Shown: positions 40,930 to 51,226, numbered from the stretch's first letter. The stretch is DNA of 64,000 bases from Lachnospiraceae bacterium (GCA_009911185.1 QXWW01000001.1:124001-188000), one strand, 5' to 3'. Notes: a model not told the origin generated them from the letters alone. A program made the numbers and translations.

Positions 40930-42378
40930 ATGTATAATGAAATTGATTTAGATAAAATTGACATATCAAAAGAGCCGCCGACTGATGAACCGGCCAGGCA
41001 ATATTATTTTATGGCAAAATGCCGGGAATGGGTTAGGGAGTTTGAAAAGAAAAACGGCCGCCGCCCGTGCTTTTTTACTCAAACATTCGGGTGCCAGATG
41101 AATGCCAGAGATTCGGAGAAGCTTACCGGGATTCTGGAGCAAATTGGTTATGTACAGGCCGAAAGCGAGGAGGCGGACTTTGTTATCTATAACACCTGTA
41201 CCGTGAGAGAGAATGCCAACAATAAGGTATGGGGCAGGCTTGGGTACCTGAACACTTATAAGAAAGCGCATCCGCATATGAAAATTGCACTCTGCGGCTG
41301 CATGATGCAGGAACCGGAAGTAATAGATAAACTGAGAAGAAGCTACCCTTTTGTCGATCTGGTTTTTGGAACCCATAATATATATAAGTTTGCAGAACTT
41401 CTTACGCGCACCTTTGAACAGCCGGGTATGCTGATAGATGTATGGAAAGGTACGGATAAGATTGTGGAAAAGCTGCCGATTGAGCGCAAATATAACTTTA
41501 AATCAGGTGTAAATGTAATGTTTGGGTGCAATAATTTCTGCAGTTATTGTATTGTTCCCTATGTCAGAGGCCGGGAACGGAGCCGCAGGCCGGAAGATAT
41601 TTTAGAAGAAATTGAGAAACTGGCGCGGGACGGTGTGGTGGAAGTTATGCTGCTGGGACAGAATGTCAATTCTTATGGCAGGAATCTGCAGGAACCGGTA
41701 TCTTTTGCACAATTGCTCCGGCAAATTGAAAAAATAGAGGGGATTGAGCGAATCCGCTTTATGACATCCCATCCCAAAGATCTTTCCGATGAGTTGATTG
41801 AGGTTATGGCAGATTCCAGGAAAATATGCAATCATCTTCACCTGCCCCTGCAGTCTGGCAGCAGCCGTATATTAAAAGAAATGAACCGCCAGTATGACAA
41901 GGAACAGTATCTTGCCCTCATAGCTAAGATTCGTAAAGCCGTTCCTGATATTGCTCTGACGACAGATATCATCGTTGGATTTCCAGGGGAAACAGAAGAA
42001 GATTTTGGAGAAACCATGGATGTGGTACGGCAGGTAGGTTATGACAGTGCTTTTACCTTTATTTATTCCAAACGTTCAGGAACTCCGGCAGCAGCTATGG
42101 AGCGGCAGATACCGGAGGACGTGGTCAAGGAGCGGTTCGGCCGTCTGCTGAAGGAGGTTCAAAAATGCGCGGCAGAACGTGCCAGAGCGCTGACTGGAAG
42201 GGTAGAAAAGGTTTTAGTAGAAGAAGTTAATGAACAGGATGAAGCTTTGGTGACGGGAAGGATGGGCAATAATTTTATCGTTCATTTTCCAGGAACAGAA
42301 GCGTTGATTGGCAGAATTGTTAACGTGAAGTTAAAGGAGTGCAAAGGCTTTTATTTCTATGGGGAACTGACAGATTAG
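40930..42378 (+). CDS. miaB: tRNA-2-methylthio-N6-isopentenyladenosine synthase
   Basis: A 482-residue radical SAM methylthiotransferase that modifies A37 of tRNAs reading UNN codons. The N-terminal cluster domain starts at F-T-Q-T-F-G-C-Q-M-N-A-R. The radical SAM cluster is C200-x3-C204-x2-C207 (G-C-N-N-F-C-S-Y-C). The TRAM domain occupies the last 65 residues. The N-terminus looks complete, so prophage insertion did not truncate it. Start ATG 40930 follows AAAGGTGG. The nearest visible promoter is the prophage one at 40604. Confidence 0.97.
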   Translation: MYNEIDLDKIDISKEPPTDEPARQYYFMAKCREWVREFEKKNGRRPCFFTQTFGCQMNARDSEKLTGILEQIGYVQAESEEADFVIYNTCTVRENANNKVWGRLGYLNTYKKAHPHMKIALCGCMMQEPEVIDKLRRSYPFVDLVFGTHNIYKFAELLTRTFEQPGMLIDVWKGTDKIVEKLPIERKYNFKSGVNVMFGCNNFCSYCIVPYVRGRERSRRPEDILEEIEKLARDGVVEVMLLGQNVNSYGRNLQEPVSFAQLLRQIEKIEGIERIRFMTSHPKDLSDELIEVMADSRKICNHLHLPLQSGSSRILKEMNRQYDKEQYLALIAKIRKAVPDIALTTDIIVGFPGETEEDFGETMDVVRQVGYDSAFTFIYSKRSGTPAAAMERQIPEDVVKERFGRLLKEVQKCAAERARALTGRVEKVLVEEVNEQDEALVTGRMGNNFIVHFPGTEALIGRIVNVKLKECKGFYFYGELTD

Positions 42379-42390
42379 AAAGGCGGCATT

Positions 42391-43002
42391 ATGTATTCAT
42401 ATATGAAAGGTGAACTGGTTGAGATTCTGGAAGATACTATTGTACTTGAAGTGAATAACGTCGGCTACAATATCCACATTCCGGCGAGCATGATCGACAA
42501 ATTTAGCGGGACAGGTCAGGAAATTAAGATTTATACTTACTTTCATGTGAAGGAAGATTCCATGAAACTTTATGGATTCCTCAGCCGGGATGACCTTAAG
42601 ATATTCAGGCTGCTGTTGGGAGTAAATGGAATCGGTCCCAAAGGAGCCCTTGCCATATTGACCGTAATGACGCCGGATGACCTGCGTTTCGCCATATTGG
42701 GAGAGGATGCAAAGACCATAGCCAAAGCTCCGGGTATTGGAACAAAGACTGCTCAGCGGTTGATTTTGGAATTGAAGGATAAGCTTAATTTGGAAGAAGC
42801 TTTTGAAGTAAAGCTTATGCATGCGTCTGAAGAAGCGGGTGCCTCTGATACGGGGATAAGACATGAGGCGGCGCAGGCGCTGGCAGCTCTTGGATACTCT
42901 TCTGCAGAAGCATTAAAGGCGGTCAATGCGGTAGAGCTTACAGAAGGAATTACAGTGGAAGAGCTTTTGAAGGCAGCGTTAAAGCAGATGGCATTTTTAT
43001 AG
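42391..43002 (+). CDS. ruvA: Holliday junction DNA helicase subunit RuvA
   Basis: A 203-residue RuvA. The OB fold is residues 1-63 (M-Y-S-Y-M-K-G-E-L-V), the two helix-hairpin-helix motifs follow (L-L-G-V-N-G-I-G-P-K-G-A-L and A-P-G-I-G-T-K-T-A-Q-R-L), and the C-terminal RuvB-binding domain is residues 155-203. It binds four-way junctions and loads RuvB. Gap to miaB is 12 bases, so same operon. Confidence 0.97.
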   Translation: MYSYMKGELVEILEDTIVLEVNNVGYNIHIPASMIDKFSGTGQEIKIYTYFHVKEDSMKLYGFLSRDDLKIFRLLLGVNGIGPKGALAILTVMTPDDLRFAILGEDAKTIAKAPGIGTKTAQRLILELKDKLNLEEAFEVKLMHASEEAGASDTGIRHEAAQALAALGYSSAEALKAVNAVELTEGITVEELLKAALKQMAFL

Positions 43003-43074
43003 ATTTTATGTTTCAGGATACAGAGCTGAAACAGAGTTTTAACATTGTTGACGAAACTGATTCAGGAGGTTCAT

Positions 43075-43521
43075 ATGATCACGATTAAGAAAATGGAAGA
43101 GAAAGATACGCAGGATGTATTGGAGATGATGCGGGATTTTTACGATTCACCGGCGATTCTCCATGAAGTGTCGGAAGAGATATTGAGACAGAATATCGAG
43201 GCTTGCGTGGGAGATAATTCTTACATTGAAGGATTTGTATTCCGGGCACATGGAGGGATTGCAGGTTATGCCATGCTTGCGAAAAGTTTCTCCACAGAAT
43301 TTGGTGGTACATGTGTTTGGATTGAAGATCTTTACATGAAGCCGGAATACCGTGGAGGCGGTATCGGTACACAGTTTTTCCAATATCTTGAAAATACTTA
43401 CAAGGGTAAGGCAGTTTTATTGAAGCTTGAGGTGGAACCGGGAAATACCTGGGCGATCGAGGTATATAAAAAGTGCGGATATAGGGAACTCCCCTATATG
43501 GAAATGATTAAGGAGCTGTAG
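43075..43521 (+). CDS. GNAT-family N-acetyltransferase
   Basis: A 148-residue acetyltransferase from ATG 43075 (CAGGAGGTTCAT). The acetyl-CoA loop is R-G-G-G-I-G-T near residue 95, with the strand L-Y-M-K-P-E-Y before it and N-T-W-A-I-E-V-Y-K-K-C-G-Y near the end. Substrate unknown. It lies between ruvA and ruvB, directly abutting the next gene. Confidence 0.9.
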   Translation: MITIKKMEEKDTQDVLEMMRDFYDSPAILHEVSEEILRQNIEACVGDNSYIEGFVFRAHGGIAGYAMLAKSFSTEFGGTCVWIEDLYMKPEYRGGGIGTQFFQYLENTYKGKAVLLKLEVEPGNTWAIEVYKKCGYRELPYMEMIKEL

Positions 43522-44307
43522 ATGAAAGATCACGTAATTGACCAGGGGAGGAACTTTGATTTTGGACGTACGTCTGCAGATTATGCCAGGTACAGGGATA
43601 TCTATCCCGGAGAATTTTATCAGAAGCTTCTGAATGAAGGCTTATGCGTTCAAGGACAGAGGGTCTTAGACATAGGAACAGGTACTGGCGTACTTCCCCG
43701 CAATCTATATGATTACGGGGCGGAGTTTACAGGAATTGACAGTTCTCAGAATCAGATTGCTCATGCGGTTATGTTAGCAGAACAGTTCCATATGAATATT
43801 ACGTTTCAATGCGTGCCTGCAGAGCAGATGAAATTTCAGGAAGAGAGTTTTGATGTTGTGACAGCATGCCAGTGCTTTACCTATTTTAAACATGAAGAAC
43901 TTGCTCCTCTTATCTGTAAGTTGTTAAAACCCGGAGGGGTTTTTGCAGTGTTGTATATGGCATGGCTGCCCTTTGAAGATGAAGTGGCGGGAAAAAGCGA
44001 GGAATTAATCTTAAAGTACAATCCGGCATGGACAGGGTGCCGGGAAAAGCGGCATGTAATTGATGTTCCAGAGGTTTATAGAAATTACTTTGAAATAGAA
44101 AAAGAAGCGGTTTTTGACTGTAATCTGCCATTTGACAGGGAGAGCTGGCACGGGCGCATCAAAACCTGCCGGGGAGTTGGAGCTTCTCTGTCTTCGGAAG
44201 AACTGGAATTATTTGAACTTGAACATAAGAAGCTTCTTCGGAAAATTGCTCCGGAGCAGTTTCAGGTATTACATTATGCGACAATGACTTTTATGAAAAA
44301 AAGGTAA
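43522..44307 (+). CDS. Class I SAM-dependent methyltransferase
   Basis: A 261-residue enzyme. Motif I is L-D-I-G-T-G-T-G-V near residue 50, followed by G-I-D-S-S near residue 72 and a V-T-A-C-Q-C-F-T-Y motif near residue 113, typical of small-molecule methyltransferases (methyltransferase type 11 fold). Starts right after the GNAT gene stop. Substrate unknown. Confidence 0.9.
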   Translation: MKDHVIDQGRNFDFGRTSADYARYRDIYPGEFYQKLLNEGLCVQGQRVLDIGTGTGVLPRNLYDYGAEFTGIDSSQNQIAHAVMLAEQFHMNITFQCVPAEQMKFQEESFDVVTACQCFTYFKHEELAPLICKLLKPGGVFAVLYMAWLPFEDEVAGKSEELILKYNPAWTGCREKRHVIDVPEVYRNYFEIEKEAVFDCNLPFDRESWHGRIKTCRGVGASLSSEELELFELEHKKLLRKIAPEQFQVLHYATMTFMKKR

Positions 44308-44335
44308 CAGAGGAACGGAGAGAGGAACAGCTTTC

Positions 44336-45343
44336 ATGGAAAAACGTGTAATATCCACCCAGATTCAGGAGGAAGACCAGAAAATAGAGACCAGTCTTCG
44401 TCCTCAGCGTCTGGAAGAATATATAGGACAGGAAAAAGCAAAAAAAACCTTGAAGGTTTATATTGAAGCAGCAAAACAGAGGGAGGAATCCTTAGACCAT
44501 GTGCTGTTCTACGGACCGCCAGGATTGGGAAAAACCACGCTTGCCGGGATTATTGCCAATGAAATGGGCGTACATATGAAAGTAACCTCAGGACCGGCAA
44601 TTGGAAAACCGGGAGAGATGGCGGCAATTTTAAGCGGGCTTCAGGAGGGGGACATCCTGTTTGTGGATGAAATTCATCGTTTAAATCGCCAGGTGGAAGA
44701 GGTGCTTTATCCGGCCATGGAGGATTACGCGATAGACATCATGATCGGGAAAGGAGCCACGGCGCGCTCCATCCGCCTGGATCTGCCGCATTTTACGCTG
44801 GTAGGAGCCACGACGCGCGCCGGCTTGTTGTCTGCTCCGCTGCGAGACCGTTTTGGAGTGGTACATCATTTGGAGTTTTATAATCCAGAGGAGTTAAAGA
44901 CCATTATCCTGCACTCTGCAGGAAAACTTGAGGTTGAAATTGATGATGATGGAGCCTTTGAGCTGGCAAGGCGTTCCAGAGGCACGCCGCGTCTTGCAAA
45001 CCGCCTGTTAAAGCGCGTCAGAGATTTCGCCCAGGTAAAGTATGACGGCAGGATTACCAAAGCAGTCGCTGTGTTTGCGCTGGATTTGCTGGAAGTGGAT
45101 AAATTCGGCCTGGATCAGAATGACCGCAATATTCTTTTGACAATGATTGAGAAATTCCAGGGCGGTCCAGTAGGGCTTGATACGCTGGCGGCGTCTCTGG
45201 GGGAGGACTCTGGAACCATTGAGGATGTGTACGAGCCTTATCTTGTGAAAAACGGCTTTATTAACCGCACTCCTAAGGGAAGGGTAGCAACAGATTTCGC
45301 ATACAGGCATTTTGGAATTGCAAAAACTGTCTCACAGTGTTAA
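44336..45343 (+). CDS. ruvB: Holliday junction helicase RuvB
   Basis: A 335-residue AAA+ motor of branch migration. Walker [10 protein letters not shown] near residue 61, Walker [10 protein letters not shown] near residue 106, sensor region V-G-A-T-T-R-A-G and the C-terminal winged helix (R-T-P-K-G-R-V-A-T). It acts with RuvA; the two genes are split here by the GNAT and methyltransferase genes. Confidence 0.98.
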   Translation: MEKRVISTQIQEEDQKIETSLRPQRLEEYIGQEKAKKTLKVYIEAAKQREESLDHVLFYGPPGLGKTTLAGIIANEMGVHMKVTSGPAIGKPGEMAAILSGLQEGDILFVDEIHRLNRQVEEVLYPAMEDYAIDIMIGKGATARSIRLDLPHFTLVGATTRAGLLSAPLRDRFGVVHHLEFYNPEELKTIILHSAGKLEVEIDDDGAFELARRSRGTPRLANRLLKRVRDFAQVKYDGRITKAVAVFALDLLEVDKFGLDQNDRNILLTMIEKFQGGPVGLDTLAASLGEDSGTIEDVYEPYLVKNGFINRTPKGRVATDFAYRHFGIAKTVSQC

Positions 45344-45400
45344 AATAGTAAAAGCTATAATAATGGGATATGTCCGTAATTTCAGGGAGGATTCATATAT

Positions 45401-45940
45401 ATGTCAGTGAAGACCAGCGCAGATGTATTAATCGGCGGGAAAATTTACACCTTAAGTGGTTATGAGAGTGAAGAATATTTGCAGAAGGTTGCAAACTATA
45501 TTAATAGTAAAATTAATGAATTTGATGAAATGGAACAGTTTCGGCGTCTTGCGGCAGATATGAAGTCCACATTACTGGAGCTTAACATTGCAGATGATTA
45601 CTTTAAGGCTAAGGAACAGGCGGAAAAGCTTGAGGAGACTGTTCGTGAAAAGGAGAAGGAAATTTACGAGCTGCAGCATGATCTGATTTCTGCCAAAATA
45701 CGGGTGGAGAGCAGTGAAAAACTGGCTGCTGAGCTGGAAAAAGAGAACAAAGAGCTTCTTTTGAATAAATCCAAGCTGGAATCTTCTTTGGAAGACGCGC
45801 TGCTTGGCAAGGTAAAGGGACAGGTTGTTCCGAAGGATTCTGAAGATTCCAAACAGGAAGAAGCCCAGGCTTCCGGAAAACAGGAATCTGAAAAAAGTAA
45901 AGCGGGCAAGTCCAAATCGGCTTCTCAAAATGGCAAATAG
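45401..45940 (+). CDS. zapA: Cell division protein ZapA
   Basis: A 179-residue ZapA-like protein. Residues 1-85 form the ZapA head (V-L-I-G-G-K-I-Y-T-L-S-G and A-N-Y-I-N-S-K-I-N-E), which bundles FtsZ. A long coiled coil follows and the last 35 residues are charged and low-complexity. It is longer than the about 85-110 residues of E. coli and Bacillus ZapA. Confidence 0.88.
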   Translation: MSVKTSADVLIGGKIYTLSGYESEEYLQKVANYINSKINEFDEMEQFRRLAADMKSTLLELNIADDYFKAKEQAEKLEETVREKEKEIYELQHDLISAKIRVESSEKLAAELEKENKELLLNKSKLESSLEDALLGKVKGQVVPKDSEDSKQEEAQASGKQESEKSKAGKSKSASQNGK

Positions 45941-46049
45941 CCATTTCAGCGTCTAATTGGGAGAGGATGGGACGGCTGGCGCATGGCGCAGCTTTTAGCG
46001 GCAGATATGTTTTTGTGCGGCGCATATTATTTTTATAAACGCAAAAACG

Positions 46050-46084
46050 AGGGTGGCTCAGAAGAGAGAATGCTGGGCCACCCT
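46050..46084 (+). promoter_or_regulatory. Hairpin in leader of U32 peptidase gene
   Basis: AGGGTGGCTCAG (46050-46061) pairs with CTGGGCCACCCT (46073-46084) in a 12-bp stem with one G-T pair. It ends 16 bases before the ribosome site. There is no T run, so a leader control structure or a processing site is more likely than a terminator. Confidence 0.55.
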
Positions 46085-46117
46085 TCTGAACTCACAGAAA
46101 AAGGAGGAACAAAAGGT

Positions 46118-48322
46118 TTGAATAGCAAAATAGAGCTGTTAGCTCCGGCAGGCTCTTATGAAATTTTAACGGCTGTGATCCATGCTGGCGCCGATGCGGT
46201 ATATGCTGCGGGCGCCAGATTTGGCGCCCGCGCCTATGCTGATAATTTTACAGAGGAAGAGCTGCTGAAAGCCATTGATTTTGTGCATATCAAGGGGAGA
46301 AAGCTGTATCTAACCGTAAATACTCTTTTAAAGCAACAGGAAATTGGGGAATTATACGAGTATCTTTGTCCGCTTTATGAAGCGGGGCTGGATGCAGTGA
46401 TTGTGCAGGATCTTGGCGTTATGCGGTTTGTGAAAAAGCATTTTCCGGATCTTGCCATTCACGCCAGTACCCAGATGACCGTTACCGGGGCGTATGGCGC
46501 AAAATTGTTGCTGGAGCAGGGATGCAGCCGTATTGTGACGGCCAGAGAACTGTCTTTGCAGGAGATTTCCAATATCTACCAAACGACAGGAGCAGAGATT
46601 GAGAGTTTTGTGCATGGGGCGTTGTGTTACGGTTATTCCGGACAATGTCTGCTCAGCAGTATGATTGGAGGAAGAAGCGGTAATCGGGGCCGATGTGCGC
46701 AGCCCTGCCGTCTTTCTTACGAGTTGTTTGAACATAAAAGTGCAGCCTTGGCAGCCGCAAAACGGCGGGAATATTATCCACTAAGCCTCAAAGATCTGTG
46801 CACGATTCACTTACTTCCGGAATTGGCTGCATGTGGGATTCATTCCTTTAAGATTGAAGGAAGAATGAAGCAGGCTGTTTATGCGGCGGGCGTTACCAGC
46901 ATCTACCGCAAATATATAGATTTATTTGAAGCGCAGGAACCATATCAGGTGTCCGGGAAGGATGAACAGGCATTGCAGGAACTTGGCAGCCGCTGCGGAT
47001 TTACCGAGGGGTATTACAGGAAGCATGACGGCAGAGATATGATTACCTTTGAGAAGCCTTCTCATGAAAAAAAGAATGAAGTACTGCAAAAGCAAATACA
47101 AAGCCGATATGTGCAAACAGAAAATAAAGAAAAAATAAAGGGAATCTTAAGACTTTTTCCAGGGAAAGCGGCAAGTCTTGTGTTACAATATAAAGAAGCG
47201 CAGACAGAGGTGACGGGAGATATCGTACAGCCGGCAGAGAAACAGCCCTTGTCAAGGGAAACGGTTCTGGAAAAAATGAAAAAAACAGGCAATACGCCGT
47301 TTGAACTGGAACATCTTGAACTGGAGCTTGGCGCGCAGAGTTTTCTGCCCGTGGGCGCCTTGAATCAGCTTAGAAGAGCAGGGCTTGAAAAGCTGATAAA
47401 GACAGTGACGGAAAAATACAAAAGAAGCAGTCCGCTTCCGCCGCGGCCAATATCCGTGGAATGTGCAGCGGATCAGGACAAGAACAGCAGTCTGCCTTTA
47501 CGTTTGTCCGTCCTAACAGAGACCTTGGAGCAGTTTTATACGGTACTTCAGCAGCCGGAAGCAGACCGCATCTATCTGGAAGCCTTTGTGTTGGACAGAA
47601 AACAGAGGTTCTCAGAACTCCGTGCATTAATCGTCCAGGCGCATAATGCCGGAAAGGAGTGTTATCTGGCAATGCCTTATCTGTTCCGTTTACAGTCGGC
47701 ACGATGGTATGAACAAAACTGGGAACAAATCAAACAGGCAGGAGTGGACGGGTATCTTGTGAGGAATCTGGAGGAACTTTCTTTCTTGAAAGAAAGGGAG
47801 GGAAATCTTTCTTGTATACAGGGAGATTATAACTTATACTGTTATTCCAATGAGGCGGTGCAGGCATTGGCGGATCTTTCCCTGCGGCAATATACTCTGC
47901 CGGCAGAGCTGAATTTTCGGGAATTAAAAGAACTGGATGGCTGCGGGGGCGAAATGCTTCTCTACGGTTACCAGCCTTTAATGCTCAGCGCCCAGTGTCT
48001 TCCTAAGAATACTGCGGAATGTGACCGGGAAAAAGGAATTTTTTATCTCAAGGACCGTTATGGTAAGCTGTTTCCAGTGAAAAACCGCTGTGAAGATTGT
48101 TATAATATTATTTATAATATCAGTCCTTTGGCATTGTTTCATCAATGGAAAAAAATTGAAACTCTATCGCCGGCAGGCGTCCGTATGTCTTTTACCCTGG
48201 AGAACCGGCAGGAGGTTGTGCAAATTTTCCGCTATTTCAGGCAGGCAAAAGACGGGAAACTGGACAGGGAGAAGTATCTGCAAAATTTTACCAACGGACA
48301 TTTTAAACGAGGAGTCGAATAA
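46118..48322 (+). CDS. U32 family peptidase
   Basis: A 734-residue protein from TTG 46118, with AAGGAGG upstream; the frame is open earlier but that part crosses the hairpin. Family features: L-L-A-P-A-G-S-Y-E near the start, H-A-S-T-Q-M-T near residue 115, G-R-C-A-Q-P-C-R near residue 193 and F-K-I-E-G-R-M-K near residue 246. U32 members act on collagen or in RNA hydroxylation (RlhA, TrhP). Which applies here is open. Confidence 0.9.
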   Translation: MNSKIELLAPAGSYEILTAVIHAGADAVYAAGARFGARAYADNFTEEELLKAIDFVHIKGRKLYLTVNTLLKQQEIGELYEYLCPLYEAGLDAVIVQDLGVMRFVKKHFPDLAIHASTQMTVTGAYGAKLLLEQGCSRIVTARELSLQEISNIYQTTGAEIESFVHGALCYGYSGQCLLSSMIGGRSGNRGRCAQPCRLSYELFEHKSAALAAAKRREYYPLSLKDLCTIHLLPELAACGIHSFKIEGRMKQAVYAAGVTSIYRKYIDLFEAQEPYQVSGKDEQALQELGSRCGFTEGYYRKHDGRDMITFEKPSHEKKNEVLQKQIQSRYVQTENKEKIKGILRLFPGKAASLVLQYKEAQTEVTGDIVQPAEKQPLSRETVLEKMKKTGNTPFELEHLELELGAQSFLPVGALNQLRRAGLEKLIKTVTEKYKRSSPLPPRPISVECAADQDKNSSLPLRLSVLTETLEQFYTVLQQPEADRIYLEAFVLDRKQRFSELRALIVQAHNAGKECYLAMPYLFRLQSARWYEQNWEQIKQAGVDGYLVRNLEELSFLKEREGNLSCIQGDYNLYCYSNEAVQALADLSLRQYTLPAELNFRELKELDGCGGEMLLYGYQPLMLSAQCLPKNTAECDREKGIFYLKDRYGKLFPVKNRCEDCYNIIYNISPLALFHQWKKIETLSPAGVRMSFTLENRQEVVQIFRYFRQAKDGKLDREKYLQNFTNGHFKRGVE

Positions 48323-48325
48323 GAT

Positions 48326-49774
48326 ATGCTGCATTTGATTACAGAACTATCCAAATATACCATGATCATTCTGTTTGCGCTGTATACCTATCAGTGTTTC
48401 TCAGCCTTGAAGCGCAGTGTGAACAAAGAAGAACAGGCAGAGAAATTCAGAAGCCAGGTAATTTACATGTACTTGTTCCATCTGAATGCCTATGCCGTAC
48501 TCTATTTGTCCATGGATAAAAATCCGGAGATTTTGAAATTTTATCTTTTGCAGGTAGCGTTTTTTGCGGTGGTGCAGATCTGTTACAGTCTGTTTTACAG
48601 ACGGGTGTCCCGGCTTGTCGTTAATAATATGTGTATGCTGATGTGTATTGGCTTTGTCATGTTGACGCGGCTTTCCTATGACCATGCCATCAAGCAGTTT
48701 CAGATCGCAGTAGTGTCCATGGCGTTGACGATGCTGATTCCATATTTTATCAGCCGTTTTAAATATCTCAAAAGCCTGACCTGGCTGTATGCCCTTGCCG
48801 GCATTACCATGCTGGGCGTGGTGGCGGTTTTGGGAGCCGTGTCCCATGGCGCGAAGCTTTCCTTTTCTGTTGCGGGAATTGCTGTGCAGCCTTCCGAGTT
48901 TATCAAGATTATCTTTGTATTTTTTGTGGCGTCCATGTTCTACGAGTCGACGGAATTTATACAGGTGGCGAAGGCCACTGTGATTGCGGGGCTTCACGTC
49001 ATTATTTTAGTATTGTCGAAAGATTTAGGCGCGGGCTTAATATTCTTTATTGCCTATATGGTAATGCTGTATGTTGCAACCAGAAAACTGTACTATTTTG
49101 CGGGAGGACTGTTTTGCGGCTCCGTTGCTTCTGTCATTGCCTATCATTTGTTTAACCATGTACGGGTGCGGGTAGTGGCATGGCAGGATCCGCTGGCCGT
49201 TTTTGAGAGAGAGGGAAACCAGGTGGCCAACTCTCTCTTTGCCATTGGAACCGGCGGGTGGTTTGGCATGGGACTCAACCAGGGAATGCCGAACAAAATT
49301 CCAGAGGTAAAACAGGACTTTATTTTTTCGGCAGTGGCGGAGGAATTAGGCGGTATTTTTGCCGTCTGCCTGATTCTGGTATGCGTCAGTTGTTTTCTGA
49401 TGTTTCTTAATATTGCCATGCAGATGAAGGATTCCTTTTATAAACTGGTGGCGCTGGGTCTGGGCACCATTTACGGGTTTCAGATTCTATTGTCTGTGGG
49501 CGGCGACATCAAATTCATTCCCTCCACAGGTGTGACGCTGCCTCTGGTAAGCTATGGGGGAAGTTCTCTTTTGAGCACTCTCATTATTTTTGCAATTATC
49601 CAGGGCTTGTATCTGCTCAGAGAACGGACGGAAGCAGAACGATTGTCAGAGCGGAAACAAAGGAGCAAAGCAGGAACGAAGAACAACAGTAAAAAAAAGC
49701 CGCCGCAGGGGAAAGGAGGAATAAAATCCCATGAAGAAAATATCCACGGAACAAAAGTCGAAGAATTTGACTAA
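48326..49774 (+). CDS. SEDS-family peptidoglycan polymerase (FtsW/RodA/SpoVE type)
   Basis: A 482-residue membrane protein with about ten to twelve hydrophobic segments. SEDS signatures: V-Q-P-S-E-F-I-K-I near residue 190, K-D-L-G-A-G-L-I-F near residue 233 and the late V-T-L-P-L-V-S-Y-G-G-S-S near residue 404. It should polymerise glycan strands together with the class B PBP coded next, which overlaps its end by 44 bases. Confidence 0.92.
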   Translation: MLHLITELSKYTMIILFALYTYQCFSALKRSVNKEEQAEKFRSQVIYMYLFHLNAYAVLYLSMDKNPEILKFYLLQVAFFAVVQICYSLFYRRVSRLVVNNMCMLMCIGFVMLTRLSYDHAIKQFQIAVVSMALTMLIPYFISRFKYLKSLTWLYALAGITMLGVVAVLGAVSHGAKLSFSVAGIAVQPSEFIKIIFVFFVASMFYESTEFIQVAKATVIAGLHVIILVLSKDLGAGLIFFIAYMVMLYVATRKLYYFAGGLFCGSVASVIAYHLFNHVRVRVVAWQDPLAVFEREGNQVANSLFAIGTGGWFGMGLNQGMPNKIPEVKQDFIFSAVAEELGGIFAVCLILVCVSCFLMFLNIAMQMKDSFYKLVALGLGTIYGFQILLSVGGDIKFIPSTGVTLPLVSYGGSSLLSTLIIFAIIQGLYLLRERTEAERLSERKQRSKAGTKNNSKKKPPQGKGGIKSHEENIHGTKVEEFD

Positions 49775-51188
49775 GCGCAGCAAGAATCGGGAATTTGTGA
49801 TTATCACATATCTGTTTGTAGGCATGTTCATTATGATGATGGGATATTTTGCCTACTTTCAGATTTTTCGCAGCGAAGACTTTATCAACAGTCCTTACAA
49901 TACCAGGCAGAATACTTTTGCAGAGCATGTGGTAAGGGGGGAAATCCGTTCCTCTGATGGGAAAACGCTGGCGGAAACCATTGTGAAAGAGGATGGAAGT
50001 GAAACCAGGTATTATCCGTATGGAGCCATGTTTGCCCATGCAGTCGGGTATGACAGTAATGGAAAATCCGGAATAGAGTCCTTTGGGAATTTCAGTCTGC
50101 TGCGCTCCCATGCTTTTTTCTTAGAGCAGGTGTTCAATGGGATACAGGACAAAAAAAATCAGGGAGACAATGTGGTAACGACTTTGGCTTATAATTTGCA
50201 GGAGGCGGCTTATCAGGCTTTGGGAGGAAACCGGGGCGCCGTGGTGGTGTTAGAGCCTTCCACCGGAAAGCTTCTTACCATGGTGTCCAAGCCGGATTTT
50301 GATCCGAATACGATTGGCGCAGAGTGGGAGAGCATTATTTCCAATACGGACAGTGAAAATTCCATACTGGTGAACCGTGTTACCCAGGGGCTTTATCCGC
50401 CGGGGTCTACGTTTAAAATTCTGACAACATTGGAATACCTGAGAGAACATCCCGATTATCAGGAGTACTCTTATGAATGCACGGGAAGTATTTCCATGGA
50501 GAATACAGAAATTCATTGTTATGCCAATGCAGTTCACGGTATGGAGAACTTAGAGACTTCTTTTGCCAAGTCCTGTAATACCTCCTATGCAAATATCGGA
50601 CTGGGGCTGGATAAGAAAAAGTTTGCAGATCTTTGTAATGATCTTTTATTTCACACCGATCTTCCGATTGCCTATGCTTCCAACCAGAGCAGTTTCGTAT
50701 TGGAAAGAACGTCCAATACGGATCAGGTGACGCAGATGGCAATCGGACAGGGGGAAACATTGGTAACTCCTTTGCATATGGCGTTAATTACTTCTGCCAT
50801 TGCCAACGACGGCATATTGATGAGACCCTATATCATTGACCATACGGAAAATTATAAAGGCATTCCGGTAAAAAATTATAAGCCCTCTACGTATGGTTCT
50901 CTGATTACGAAGGAAGAAGCACAGAAGCTTCAGGGATTTATGGCGAAAGTCGTCAGCGAAGGAACTGCTTCCAAACTGAGCGGGCAGAGCTATCAGGCCG
51001 CAGGGAAAACAGGGTCTGCGGAATTTAGCAATAATAAAAATGAGAGCCATGCCTGGTTTACCGGATATGCTTCCACGGAGGAGAAGGGCAGTATTGTGGT
51101 AACAGTCATTGTGGAAAACGGAGGAGCGGGCAGCACGGCCGCGGTACCAATTGCAAAGCAGATATTTGATACTTATTTTTCCAGATAA
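49731..51188 (+). CDS. Class B penicillin-binding protein
   Basis: A 485-residue transpeptidase with one N-terminal membrane segment (residues about 24-45). Active-site motifs: S226-T-F-K229 (P-P-G-S-T-F-K), S-C-N near residue 280 and K-T-G near residue 426 (A-A-G-K-T-G-S-A-E). The dimerisation region is short. It forms a cognate pair with the SEDS protein before it. Confidence 0.93.
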   Translation: MKKISTEQKSKNLTKRSKNREFVIITYLFVGMFIMMMGYFAYFQIFRSEDFINSPYNTRQNTFAEHVVRGEIRSSDGKTLAETIVKEDGSETRYYPYGAMFAHAVGYDSNGKSGIESFGNFSLLRSHAFFLEQVFNGIQDKKNQGDNVVTTLAYNLQEAAYQALGGNRGAVVVLEPSTGKLLTMVSKPDFDPNTIGAEWESIISNTDSENSILVNRVTQGLYPPGSTFKILTTLEYLREHPDYQEYSYECTGSISMENTEIHCYANAVHGMENLETSFAKSCNTSYANIGLGLDKKKFADLCNDLLFHTDLPIAYASNQSSFVLERTSNTDQVTQMAIGQGETLVTPLHMALITSAIANDGILMRPYIIDHTENYKGIPVKNYKPSTYGSLITKEEAQKLQGFMAKVVSEGTASKLSGQSYQAAGKTGSAEFSNNKNESHAWFTGYASTEEKGSIVVTVIVENGGAGSTAAVPIAKQIFDTYFSR

Positions 51189-51197
51189 AGAAAAATC

Positions 51198-51226
51198 TTG
51201 CAAGATATTATAAAAAGGGGTATACT
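51198..51226 (+). promoter_or_regulatory. Promoter of NUDIX gene
   Basis: TTGCAA (51198-51203), 17 bases, TATACT (51221-51226), 39 bases before the NUDIX start. Confidence 0.7.

Noticed and set aside
40930-41100. miaB truncated or replaced at its 5' end by prophage insertion
   Set aside because: The N-terminus has the complete family start and the T-F-G-C-Q-M-N-A-R motif in the right place. A phage-supplied first part cannot be excluded but no truncation is visible.
46050-46084. GGGTGG in the leader of the U32 gene as a T-box
   Set aside because: The T-box core continues into ACCGCG, which is absent, and the sequence is just one arm of a simple hairpin. No specifier region or terminator was seen.
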